Shown piece after piece: positions 27,299 through 35,394 of a stretch of 64,000 nt of DNA; the first letter of the stretch is position 1, and the number at the start of each line of letters is the position of its first letter. The stretch is from Niallia circulans NBRC 13626. GTDB lineage: Bacteria > Bacillota > Bacilli > Bacillales > Cytobacillaceae. The DNA is taken from the NCBI RefSeq assembly GCF_001591585.1, contig NZ_BCVE01000017.1:1-64000 (forward strand). Direction: 5' to 3'. The translations under genes and the position numbers were made by a program. The notes under the pieces are model-generated. The model made no database searches. It saw nothing but the letters and a program-made list of their open reading frames with translations, and was not told the origin of the DNA.

Positions 27299-27484
27299 TC
27301 ATTTTGGTGGTTGATCATTTTTTGTATTTATTAGAAAATATGAGCTTCCGCCCGTAATAATGCCACCTCCAACAGTGAACGCTGTACCAATCATCACCCA
27401 ATTTGCGGATAGAAAAGCAGATACGTAAATTCCAGTCATAAATAGGAATATGCCAATGATTATCAAGATCGTAACTTTATTCAT
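27299..27484 (-). CDS. small two-helix membrane protein, unknown
   Basis: About 61 residues: two hydrophobic helices (ILIIIGIFLFMTGIYVSAFL, WVMIGTAFTVGGGIITGG) and a polar tail ending NDQPPK. ATG 27484 has a G-rich site upstream; a start at 27538 would add 18 polar residues. Next to another small membrane gene on the same strand, possibly one unit. Confidence 0.55.
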   Translation of the reverse strand: MNKVTILIIIGIFLFMTGIYVSAFLSANWVMIGTAFTVGGGIITGGSSYFLINTKNDQPPK

Positions 27485-27611
27485 TTCATCCCCCCTATTA
27501 GTTAACTTAGTTTCTTTGTTTGAAATCCATTCAAACATGATTTTTACTATATTTATACATACGTTTATGGGGCCATTTAGTTTCGCTAAGTTATATATGT
27601 ATAAATATTTA

Positions 27612-27947
27612 TTAATTAGGAATGCTGCCTTCCTTCAAATTCCTATTTAATGCATCATAATCCTTCTCTTTAAAAGAAACAGCTATGCTAGCTACTCTCC
27701 TCGAGTTCGGAAAGAGCATTAATTGTTGATGAAACTTTATTCCCAATGATCCTATTATTTGGTATATCAAGTTCAATATGAAAAAACAGTCGGAATCTAC
27801 GCCATCTTTTAAATGGTTTTTAATATTTATCACAACAAAGTTGTCTATGATTTCAAATCTCGGTTTTCGGGGAGAAATATTATTTAGTTTGCAGAGCTTC
27901 TTTATTGCTAATTTAAAAATGTCTGTTTGTTTTTCATTTTCTATCAT
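27612..27947 (-). CDS. hypothetical protein, 111 aa
   Basis: A soluble, slightly basic protein with no recognised motif (SVRVASIAVSFKEKDYDAL-type C-terminus). AAGGAGAATC precedes ATG 27947. It lies just downstream of the DUF1835 gene on the same strand (48 bp gap), which suggests an operon. No family named. Confidence 0.55.
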   Translation of the reverse strand: MIENEKQTDIFKLAIKKLCKLNNISPRKPRFEIIDNFVVINIKNHLKDGVDSDCFFILNLIYQIIGSLGIKFHQQLMLFPNSRRVASIAVSFKEKDYDALNRNLKEGSIPN

Positions 27948-27995
27948 TAAAGATTCTCCTTAACGTTTACTATATATAGTAAACAATGAGAGATT

Positions 27996-29039
27996 TTAAT
28001 ACAAATGACTTTCTTGTAGCTTAACACTGTAATACCGCATGGCTTTAGGAACCCCTTCTAGTTCAAATATCCCTTTTAATACTAATCGGATTAATCGATA
28101 TTCGAAGTAAATATCTCCGATTCTTTGATTGAGATTTCCTATAACCTCTCCTATTAGCCGCGCAGATTTTATAAAATCTGCGTTATTCTGTTCTTTATGT
28201 AATATTTTAGCTGTTTTTATTATATAATTATCGTAATAGTCTTCTGCAACACTATCAATTTTCTTATCCGCCCAGATTCTTAAATTTTTATTCTGTTGGG
28301 ATATTTGCTTCCACTCATTTATGTACTTAAATCGTGTACTCATTGTAAGTGGCTGTTTCCGGTTATTTTTTTGATAAATGGCTTGTAACTCCTCAGTTGA
28401 AAACAAGCCAGTATGTATTGCATAGTCCTTTGCATCCGATTTGAAAGCTATCTCTTCATAAGATTCCAGAGGATTAATTAAGAAAATATCATTCGTTTTA
28501 TTTTGTAATAAAGAAAGAACAAAGCGTTGTGCCGTTTGTTCATCAGCATTTTCACCTGCCCAAATGAAGATATGGGCCTGTTCTTTAATATTCTTTACTT
28601 CTAAAATTGTTTTATAGAATCTTCTCTTATAGCTTAATAAGTACTTCTCATCATAATTAATATGGTTTATTAACCATTTGTGCCTAAGTGCGAGCCCCAT
28701 TTCCTCCTCTATCTTCCATAAAGGTCCAAAGGAAAAATCATCTGAAAAACAGATAACTTTTTCCTCATCCTGCACTCCCATTTCTTTAAGTGCCATTCTT
28801 AAACTGCCAGCAGCAGACTCACCAAAAGCAATATGTACAACCTTATAATCCCTTTTATTTTCAATCTTTGGTTGAATTGTTTTAGCCTGTAAATAATTTT
28901 GATAAGTTCTTCTTAAACTTTTCGCAAGTTCCTCATCTGGCTGTTCTTCCACACTTATTTGTAGCAGAATAAGAAATAACAATGACCTTACTTCTTCTTC
29001 ACTTGTATTCTCAACGTATTCTTTTAATTTATGAATCAT
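27996..29039 (-). CDS. DUF1835 / DUF3658 domain protein
   Basis: A 347-residue protein. After an N-terminal helical region (~70 residues) it has a DUF1835 domain (VVHIAFGESAAGSLRMAL, DDFSFGPLW, IFIWAGENADEQ) and a C-terminal DUF3658-like region (NEWKQISQQNKNLRIW). Many Bacilli carry such proteins; their biochemical role is unknown. GGGGAAAA site before ATG 29039. Followed by the 111-residue protein. Confidence 0.75.
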   Translation of the reverse strand: MIHKLKEYVENTSEEEVRSLLFLILLQISVEEQPDEELAKSLRRTYQNYLQAKTIQPKIENKRDYKVVHIAFGESAAGSLRMALKEMGVQDEEKVICFSDDFSFGPLWKIEEEMGLALRHKWLINHINYDEKYLLSYKRRFYKTILEVKNIKEQAHIFIWAGENADEQTAQRFVLSLLQNKTNDIFLINPLESYEEIAFKSDAKDYAIHTGLFSTEELQAIYQKNNRKQPLTMSTRFKYINEWKQISQQNKNLRIWADKKIDSVAEDYYDNYIIKTAKILHKEQNNADFIKSARLIGEVIGNLNQRIGDIYFEYRLIRLVLKGIFELEGVPKAMRYYSVKLQESHLY

Positions 29040-29060
29040 AATTTTTCCCCTTTTGACTAG

Positions 29061-29219
29061 TTAAAATAGTTTTGTATTTTCAGTTACTTCTCTTCCCTTT
29101 TTCATCAACAGATAAGATATTAATATTAGCCTCTCCAAAATCCCTAAAAGGATATCTCTATTGGAGAAACTACTGTTTTTTACAATATCATAAAGCCTGT
29201 CCACTCTATCATTAGTCAT
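29061..29219 (-). CDS. small helical protein, 52 aa
   Basis: ATG 29219 to TAA 29061 encodes a mostly helical peptide (VDRLYDIVKN, RDILLGILERLILISYLL) with a basic C-terminus. The ribosome binding site is weak (GGGG at about 9-12 bases). It lies 21 bp upstream of the DUF1835 gene on the same strand, so it may be a short first gene of that unit. Confidence 0.45.
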   Translation of the reverse strand: MTNDRVDRLYDIVKNSSFSNRDILLGILERLILISYLLMKKGREVTENTKLF

Positions 29220-29637
29220 TTGCACTGCGCCCCACTTATCGGACGCGTATACTTTTTAATTTCTACTAGTAATATACTTTATTATTATCTTTCTATACCA
29301 ATAATAACATAATATTCCAACTATTGAATTATTTATAAACAAAAAATATCGCTAGTTAGAGCTTTATCAAACATCTATCATATTCACTAAGGAAATGAGG
29401 AAAAGGGATTATACTTGCTTTATGCAGATTATTAAAATCAATGGAGAATTATTAAAAATACAGTATTAGGATCTATTTATTTACTTTGGCTGCAAGCCTA
29501 GGGGGGGCATGTACGTTACAGTAAAAGTAAAGGTACGGTCATTCCCCCACTTAACCTTATATGGACTTGGCTTTAAATTTCTATTGTTTCATTACATGAT
29601 TATTCCTATTTGTCACAAATAAAAATGTAAAAACAAT
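29220..29637. other. intergenic, no gene seen
   Basis: About 420 bases between divergent transcription units. Short protein-like fragments (GSIYLLWLQA near 29470) are not extendable. No RNA or repeat recognised apart from a run of seven G near 29503. Confidence 0.35.
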
Positions 29638-29665
29638 TTGACATTTATAGAACAAATGATAAAAT
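29638..29665 (+). promoter_or_regulatory. sigma-A promoter of the membrane protein/Xre operon, flanked by direct repeats
   Basis: TTGACA (29638-29643), 16-bp spacer, TAAAAT (29660-29665). The word AAAAATGTAAAA occurs just upstream (about 29621) and just downstream (about 29667), bracketing the promoter about 46 bp apart, and could be Xre binding sites. Confidence 0.65.
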
Positions 29666-29709
29666 AAAAATGTAAAATACTTTTTACTTTTTTAAAAAAA
29701 GGAGATTGA

Positions 29710-30015
29710 ATGATGAATTGGATAGTTGCTTTATCACTTATTATTTTTGCAATCTGTACTCTATTAATTGTGACGAATCTGGTGTCATTACCAAAATTAG
29801 GAGACGAAAGAGCAATTTACATTAAAATGAGAGCACAATCATACACTTTTGTAGTTGTAATCGGTATTTTATTGTTAGAGATTATTGAGTCTATCTATGT
29901 AACAACTTGGACGAACAGCCATTATAAGGGGATGAAACCATTTAGTTTACTTGTTACAATTTCAGTTATATATTTAATTTCATTACTATTATCTAAGAGG
30001 AAATATGGTGGATAA
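29710..30015 (+). CDS. three-helix membrane protein paired with Xre regulator
   Basis: A 101-residue protein with three hydrophobic segments. AAAGGAG precedes the start. Its TAA is directly followed by the ATG of the HTH gene, so the two form a translationally linked pair. Such membrane protein plus small Xre modules are frequent in Bacilli; the membrane protein probably signals to the regulator, but this is inference. Confidence 0.7.
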   Translation: MMNWIVALSLIIFAICTLLIVTNLVSLPKLGDERAIYIKMRAQSYTFVVVIGILLLEIIESIYVTTWTNSHYKGMKPFSLLVTISVIYLISLLLSKRKYGG

Positions 30016-30219
30016 ATGAAAAATCGTATTAGAGAATTAAGAAAATCGTCAAAATTATCTCAAGAAGAATTAGCAAAACTATGTAATGTGACAAGACAAA
30101 CGATAAATGCAATTGAAAATGATAAATATGATCCTACTTTACAATTAGCATTTAGCTTAGCCTCTGCATTGGCTACCACGGTAGACGAACTTTTTATATA
30201 CGACACTGTTAGCAAATAA
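30016..30219 (+). CDS. Xre-family transcriptional regulator (YozG-like, 67 aa)
   Basis: A 67-residue single-domain Cro/CI HTH: RIRELRKSSKLSQEELAKL, NVTRQTINAIENDKYDP and the closing LASALATTVDELF. It is typical of the short regulators encoded with a small membrane protein. It likely autoregulates the promoter at 29638-29665. Its terminator has been split by the IS150-type element that follows. Confidence 0.88.
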   Translation: MKNRIRELRKSSKLSQEELAKLCNVTRQTINAIENDKYDPTLQLAFSLASALATTVDELFIYDTVSK

Positions 30220-30238
30220 TGAGGCAGTTATAAAGAAT

Positions 30239-30254
30239 AAAAACCCAAATTGGA
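30239..30254 (+). terminator. left arm of the Xre operon terminator, split by IS insertion
   Basis: AAAAACCCAAATTGGA pairs with TCCAATTCGGGTTTTT at 31568-31583 (15 of 16 positions), and the latter runs into TTTTTATTCTTT. The IS150-type element fills the space between the two arms. Confidence 0.75.
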
Positions 30255-30341
30255 TATTATGATATGCTCCCCTTTAGGTAGACAATGTTAAAAAAACTAC
30301 AGTACGCTGTAGATAAACATTTACTTAAAGGGGATTTTTCT

Positions 30342-30662
30342 ATGTCTAGAAAAAATAATACGTATTCAAATGATTTGAAATTAGAAATTGTACAAGCCTA
30401 TTTAACAGGCAATGAGAGTATGCAAAAAATTGCGGATCGTTATGAAATTCGTAATGTTTCTCAAGTGAAGGCTTGGGTTAAGAAATTCAAAGAAGTAGGC
30501 TCAATTGAAGCCTTTGAACGCCTTCCATCGGTAGGTTCTGGCGCAAAAGGTGTGAAGAATCCACTAAAAGGTAAAAGAATTCATTTTAAGCATGTAGAAG
30601 AAGAACGTGATTATTATAAGGCTCAGGTTGAATACCTAAAAAAGCAGTATCCAAATCTGTAA
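30342..30662 (+). CDS. IS150-group transposase OrfA
   Basis: About 106 residues. An HTH recognising the inverted repeats (YSNDLKLEIVQAYLTGNESM, MQKIADRYEIRNVSQVKAW) and a basic/coiled C-terminal part. ATG 30342 has AAAGGGG upstream; the ATG at 30285 would start inside the inverted repeat. Its frame is -1 relative to OrfB, as usual for this group, where a fusion transposase can form by slippage. Confidence 0.88.
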   Translation: MSRKNNTYSNDLKLEIVQAYLTGNESMQKIADRYEIRNVSQVKAWVKKFKEVGSIEAFERLPSVGSGAKGVKNPLKGKRIHFKHVEEERDYYKAQVEYLKKQYPNL

Positions 30663-30670
30663 ACGGAGGA

Positions 30671-31534
30671 ATGCCTACTTTCCCAGATCGTTATCACATT
30701 ATCGAAGAAATGAAAGATCGTTATCCAATTACTTGGCTCACTGAAATGGCAAAAGTAGAACGTTCAGGCTATTATAAGTGGCTCAAAAATGGCAAGGTAT
30801 CATTACGTAAACAGGATGATATCCTTTTAAAGGAGCTCATTTTAGCGATTCATCAAACGCATAAAATGTATGGTTACCCCCGTATGAAAATCGCTTTACG
30901 AGATAAAGGATTTCATGTAAATCATAAGAAAGTTTATCGGTTAATGACTGAGCTGGGTATTCAATCGATTATCCGTAAAAAGCGTAGAGTATGGGGAAAT
31001 CGTATATCGCGTGTATTTGATAATGTGTTAGAGCGCCAATTTAAAGAGCGTGTAGAAAATGAGGTACTCGTGACAGATATTACGTATCTACCAACGAAAG
31101 GTGGTTTTCTCTACTTATCGGCTGTGCAAGATTTATATAACAACGAAATTGTTGCTTGGAAGATTAGCGAACGTAACGATTTAGAACTAGTCATGGATAC
31201 GCTACAGGAATTGACGGCAAAAAGAAATGTGTATCGAAGCATCATTCACTCCGACCAAGGCTTTCAATACACATCAATTAAATATCATCAAACAGTAGAA
31301 CAACTTGGCATGATAGGCAGTCATTCTCGTAAAGGAAACTGCCACGATAATGCTTGTATAGAGTCATTCTTCTCTCACTTTAAAAGTGAGTGTTTGTATC
31401 TGTTACACGATAATTCGGAAGTAGCAGTGAGACAAGCTGTTGAACAATACATCTATTTCTATAACTTCCAACGCTTCCAAAAACGACTCAACCACCTGGC
31501 ACCTATAGAATATCGACACCAGATGGCTGCTTAG
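30671..31534 (+). CDS. IS150-group transposase OrfB (DDE integrase)
   Basis: A 287-residue rve-type integrase with an N-terminal HTH_21 region (KMYGYPRMKIAL) and all three catalytic blocks: VTDITYL (D), IIHSDQGFQYTS (D) and CHDNACIESFFSHFKSE (E), ending LNHLAPIEYRHQ. Full length with no lesion. ATG 30671 has its own GGAGGA site. Confidence 0.9.
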   Translation: MPTFPDRYHIIEEMKDRYPITWLTEMAKVERSGYYKWLKNGKVSLRKQDDILLKELILAIHQTHKMYGYPRMKIALRDKGFHVNHKKVYRLMTELGIQSIIRKKRRVWGNRISRVFDNVLERQFKERVENEVLVTDITYLPTKGGFLYLSAVQDLYNNEIVAWKISERNDLELVMDTLQELTAKRNVYRSIIHSDQGFQYTSIKYHQTVEQLGMIGSHSRKGNCHDNACIESFFSHFKSECLYLLHDNSEVAVRQAVEQYIYFYNFQRFQKRLNHLAPIEYRHQMAA

Positions 31535-31567
31535 TCTTTTTAAAGCTGTCTACTTGACAGGGGTAAG

Positions 31568-31590
31568 TCCAATTCGGGTTTTTATTCTTT
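31568..31590 (+). terminator. right arm and U-tract of the split Xre terminator
   Basis: TCCAATTCGGG followed by TTTTTATTCTTT; partner arm at 30239-30254. The arms are now about 1.3 kb apart, so termination of the Xre transcript here is probably lost or replaced. Confidence 0.75.
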
Positions 31591-31672
31591 AAATGAAAGA
31601 AGATAAATAGAAGTTATGCGCAGTCTGATTAAGTGTCTTTATTTTCTTTTATAAAAAATTGATAATAACCTT

Positions 31673-32038
31673 TTACGCAAAGAGATTTTCTACATTATTA
31701 TATAATTTAAATACCATCACTCGTTCACCTGTACGTGAGCTTAAGTCTGTATGAAAGCTTTTTACTTCCTCTCCAGTAATGGTTAATATACATTTTTTTA
31801 GTTCTTCAACACCTGATTCCACTAATTCGGAGCGTGTTTTCTTAATGGTTAATAGTCCTTCTTTTGTTTCACACACCGTATATTCCGCTGGTGTTAGAAT
31901 GCCCTGCAAATTCACTATGATCATATCGCGTAATATATCAGTTTTAACAGATAAGGATCCCCGACCAAGAAAATCCTTTTCCCATTGTGTTATTGCTTTA
32001 CTTATTTCTGCTTCACAAGCACCTTTTGTTAATTTCAT
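31673..32038 (-). CDS. ybcI: DUF2294 protein (YbcI-like), end of dab operon
   Basis: About 121 residues. The DUF2294 pattern is visible: ISKAITQWEKDFLGRG at the start, a central MIIVNLQGILTPAEYTV, and TRSELVESGVEEL. In Bacillus subtilis a DUF2294 gene (ybcI) accompanies ybcC (dabA), supporting membership of this operon here. Biochemical role unknown. I prefer ATG 32038, with AGGGG about 10 bases before it, over ATG 32050, which touches that site. Lies 186 bp after the degenerate carbonic anhydrase gene. Confidence 0.75.
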   Translation of the reverse strand: MKLTKGACEAEISKAITQWEKDFLGRGSLSVKTDILRDMIIVNLQGILTPAEYTVCETKEGLLTIKKTRSELVESGVEELKKCILTITGEEVKSFHTDLSSRTGERVMVFKLYNNVENLFA

Positions 32039-32224
32039 TTTATTATGCATCCCCTATTAAACAGATAAAAACTTATTTTTATATATTTGTCTTTCAAGAT
32101 GATTCAACACTTAAACATCCTATATCATTAAGCTAAATACAAATCGGTTTAAACCTCTTTCATATAAAAGAATATATACTAATCTGATTTGCAGCACCAT
32201 CAGCATTAGCATATTTTAACCTTT

Positions 32225-32722
32225 TTAAGCAGTTTTATTTGTATTTATTTCCACAACAGAAGACTTTCCATCTTGATGATTAATCAGTAGTCCTCTCACT
32301 TTTACTGTTGGCGGCACTAATGGATGATGACAAATCATCTTAACACAATTTTTGATATTGTCACCAGTATTTTGTTTTCCATTTAGCCATTCATTAATCG
32401 TTTCACCAGTAAATTCAGGCATGCTATTTTGAAGAAGATAATCCAATGTCTGGATTCTTGACTTAAATTGTCCTTCTAGAGAAATAAAACGATTGACCTC
32501 ATTGCTTGTTCCGACAACAAAAATTTCTTCTACATTTTCCTGAAAGACAGCAATAATAATTGACCTCATTATATCTCCAAAAGGATTAGAGATAACAGGA
32601 CCAAAGCATTTTATAGTCAGCATGTTTTCTGGCTGTATATTGGTTTCCTCTTTTATAATAGATTCCAATCCATCTCCAACATCCATCAAAAATAACACTT
32701 TTTTTGTTTTATCTAAAATCAT
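32225..32722 (-). CDS. ybcF: degenerate beta-carbonic-anhydrase-like protein (YbcF-like)
   Basis: About 165 residues with the outline of a small clade-D beta-carbonic anhydrase, but zinc ligands are missing. The expected CxDxR strand reads FLMDVGDGLE; the VIRNAG strand reads LTIKCFGPVIS; SLIIS reads RSIIIAVF; and the H-x-x-C block after EEIFVVG reads TSNEV rather than HTDCG. It therefore cannot bind zinc in the canonical way. The only Cys residues (IKCFGP, NCVKMICHH) are elsewhere. Start at ATG 32722, 6 bases after AAAGGAGGG, 32 bp downstream of dabA. Probably a structural or regulatory partner of DabA. Confidence 0.7.
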   Translation of the reverse strand: MILDKTKKVLFLMDVGDGLESIIKEETNIQPENMLTIKCFGPVISNPFGDIMRSIIIAVFQENVEEIFVVGTSNEVNRFISLEGQFKSRIQTLDYLLQNSMPEFTGETINEWLNGKQNTGDNIKNCVKMICHHPLVPPTVKVRGLLINHQDGKSSVVEINTNKTA

Positions 32723-32754
32723 CTCGTACCCTCCTTTGTTATGGAAACCGTTCT

Positions 32755-35379
32755 TTACCAATTCTCCCAATGGCCTTCTGGGCTAATACTTGCTAAACGG
32801 ACCCAGCCATTTTGAACTTTTTCTTGAAATGCAGCATTATTTTGCAATAATCGCTCAACATAATTTTTGGGTGCCTGAATTATAATCAGTAAGCGAAGCG
32901 GTGAATGATATGCAGCTTGATCTGATTGCATAACAGACTGCCACGGTAAGCCCGTTAACAAGTCACTCGCATTCCCCTGCATAACACCAAGACCTGCTGT
33001 TACGGTTTGTGTTGCCTTATTGCCACTTCCATAATAATGAGGAGCTACCGTTGATGCGTAATATTCTAGATTTATCCATTGTGTGACCGTTCCTGGACCT
33101 GAAATAATATTATCTAAGATTTCTCCGCTTTCATCCTTCTGCCATTTATAATTATGAAGAAAGACTCTGCCTTCCAAGTCACAGCCATTTGTTAAATCAC
33201 GTTGACCAATTATAAAAGCTGCATTACCAGCTAAGCCCCATTCAGGACGAATCACACTCCAATCCTCTGCTAGTTGATGGGCCTCAGACTGAGGATTTTT
33301 GCGTTGGGATGAGAAATGCGGTATTTTAGCTAAACGCTCTGTATTTGCCTGTTTGCTTACTCTTGGCAAAATGGCTTTAATCCGATGAAAAGCTTCTTGT
33401 GCTGATTTAGAAAGTTCTGGAATGTAAATCCAGTCTAATTCATCAACGGTTGTATTATGCTCAGCAGCTGCGAAAACCGTTTCTTTAGGAATGTCTATTC
33501 CTTCTAAAGACAATGCTTTTCTTACTTCAGGCAGGTTACACAAAGTTGCTAAGACTCTCGCGTTGAATCCACCTGAAGCCCCGCCACAGGCACCACAATC
33601 AAGAGAAGATGCATAAGGGTTATTTGTACTGTGGCTTCCATGTCCACATATTACAACTAATGGGCTGAAATTCTCTGTTATCCCCATCATTTTTAATGCT
33701 TGTCGGGCATAATTAACTTTCTCTTCCTCGGTAAACCCAATTGGAATCCCGTTCTCTGTTTGATGAACATGATTAAGAACCAGTTTTGTATTTGGTTTAC
33801 GCACCCAATTTTTGCGTAGATTATGAATGAAGCGATCGGCACTTTTTGGGACAAAACTGCGTGCTGCCATTTGGAGACTTAGCCAAGGACCACTTAATTC
33901 TGGTAATAGTAAGTTTGCAAGTAAATTCTGTTTCATCGATTTGAAAGTATCGCTAAAGGAATGAACGGTCTGCTGACGGTGTTGAAAGGCTTTAAGTTCA
34001 TTCTCATCTGTACTCTCCATGATTTTATGCAATGGCTTTTGCATAATTGGCAAGGATGGGTGACTGTGTTCGCTTCCTAATTTATTCGTGGCTATCGGTA
34101 CTCCAAAGAAACCAGCCATTCCTATTGTTTCAAATGGTCCCTCTTTTTCAAGCTGACGACGAAATGGCTCAGAGCGAACATCTATACAGAATACAAATTG
34201 TGCTAATGTTGTTGCCTTATCGTTTGTACTAAATTGTTTCGCACTAATTTTTTGACTTAATTGTTCAGCATGTGTTTGCTCCCAAGCTTCCAGCCAGAGT
34301 TTTCTGCAAAGCTTCTCATCAAATTTTGCTGCAAATAACAAGTATTCTTGTTGTTGTGCACTAGACAACTGAGACCATTCCTCTAATGAAAGACTGCCCC
34401 AATGAATCAACGCTGCTAAAAGACCATCTATGGACTGATTATTTTCGTAGCTTTTCGGAATAAAAGGAAGCTGTGGATTGATAAGCACCCATTCTAAGGA
34501 AATTCTTACTGCTAAATATTCGGTTAGCAGGCTATTTTCCTCACTCGATTGTTTAGAACGCCAGAGCATCATTCCTGCCCATCCAGGCAAAGATAGTAAA
34601 TGTGCTTCAAGATACTTCTGTTTTTCTGGTTCAGGAATAGAAAGAGCATTTAATCCTTTATTCAAGGCTATTTCTGCCTCTTTTGGCCACTTTTTTAAAC
34701 TTTCACGTTGTTTTTTTGTAAGGGCAGGATCATAACTAATCAGCCGGCGCCAAGAACGATAAAAACCTTCCTCTCGATGGGGCATTGTCCAGGCAGCCTG
34801 CGACTCATCAAGATATAATTTACACCACTTAATAACATGGTAATCGAGTATATTGATTAAACTTTCCTTATCTTTACTTTCTAGATGAGAACTGATTGGC
34901 TGCACAGAAGAATAATGGAATGAATCTGAATGTTGCTCCCTATATTCTTCTGCTTTTTTCTTTAATTCATGAGATGAGAGCAGGCTGGATGGAATGGGTT
35001 CCAAATTTAATGCCGCATGGCAAAAACGCTCTGCCACATCTTGTGGGATATTAAAGGAATTGGATGCAAGCCATTGCTTTAGCTTCTGCTTAACAAATAC
35101 TTCCTTAATTTCTCCCTTTTTTTTCGCTGAAAGGATCATAGGGGCACTAGGATAAATATCAACATCACGAGTCTGTTTTAACCAATCTGCCACTTGATCA
35201 AAAGTTTGTTTTTCAAGACCCATCCACGGATGACGGGCTGCAAACGTAGAAATTGGCCACAGCGGTGCAATTACTTTGCTGGCAGCTTCAACATAACTCT
35301 TAATATCACCTTCTACAAAATCATCTGGCATATTTTTTTTGCTTGAACTAGCTTTTGTTAATACAGATGGAATACTCAT
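32755..35379 (-). CDS. dabA: DabA, zinc subunit of the DAB inorganic carbon transporter (DUF2309, YbcC)
   Basis: An 874-residue DUF2309/UPF0753 protein. The carbonic-anhydrase-like zinc site is intact: FCIDVRSEPF gives C398, D400 and R402; CGHGSHSTNN gives H580; SSLDCGACGG gives C595. The 15-residue H-to-C spacing equals that reported for characterised DabA. DabA sits on the cytoplasmic side of DabB and is thought to hydrate CO2 vectorially to bicarbonate, driven by a cation gradient. It follows dabB by 15 bp and precedes the ybcF-like gene. Length is close to family members of 800-870. No lesions. Confidence 0.93.
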   Translation of the reverse strand: MSIPSVLTKASSSKKNMPDDFVEGDIKSYVEAASKVIAPLWPISTFAARHPWMGLEKQTFDQVADWLKQTRDVDIYPSAPMILSAKKKGEIKEVFVKQKLKQWLASNSFNIPQDVAERFCHAALNLEPIPSSLLSSHELKKKAEEYREQHSDSFHYSSVQPISSHLESKDKESLINILDYHVIKWCKLYLDESQAAWTMPHREEGFYRSWRRLISYDPALTKKQRESLKKWPKEAEIALNKGLNALSIPEPEKQKYLEAHLLSLPGWAGMMLWRSKQSSEENSLLTEYLAVRISLEWVLINPQLPFIPKSYENNQSIDGLLAALIHWGSLSLEEWSQLSSAQQQEYLLFAAKFDEKLCRKLWLEAWEQTHAEQLSQKISAKQFSTNDKATTLAQFVFCIDVRSEPFRRQLEKEGPFETIGMAGFFGVPIATNKLGSEHSHPSLPIMQKPLHKIMESTDENELKAFQHRQQTVHSFSDTFKSMKQNLLANLLLPELSGPWLSLQMAARSFVPKSADRFIHNLRKNWVRKPNTKLVLNHVHQTENGIPIGFTEEEKVNYARQALKMMGITENFSPLVVICGHGSHSTNNPYASSLDCGACGGASGGFNARVLATLCNLPEVRKALSLEGIDIPKETVFAAAEHNTTVDELDWIYIPELSKSAQEAFHRIKAILPRVSKQANTERLAKIPHFSSQRKNPQSEAHQLAEDWSVIRPEWGLAGNAAFIIGQRDLTNGCDLEGRVFLHNYKWQKDESGEILDNIISGPGTVTQWINLEYYASTVAPHYYGSGNKATQTVTAGLGVMQGNASDLLTGLPWQSVMQSDQAAYHSPLRLLIIIQAPKNYVERLLQNNAAFQEKVQNGWVRLASISPEGHWENW

Positions 35380-35394
35380 CGCTCATTACCTCCT

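Larger units (their letters stand above)
30262..31567 (+). mobile_element. IS3-family, IS150-group insertion sequence, apparently intact
   Basis: About 1.3 kb with two overlapping-frame ORFs and imperfect terminal inverted repeats: left CTCCCCTTTAGGTAGACA near 30267, right (minus strand) TACCCCTGTCAAGTAGACA ending near 31565. Both reading frames are complete with all DDE blocks, unlike the older IS at 18.5 kb, so this is a recent insertion. Exact ends are uncertain by about 10 bp. It lies inside the loop of the Xre terminator. Confidence 0.85.

Noticed and set aside
27450-27650. Plus-strand reading frame over the small membrane genes
   Set aside because: Antisense of real small genes; no start site or motif.
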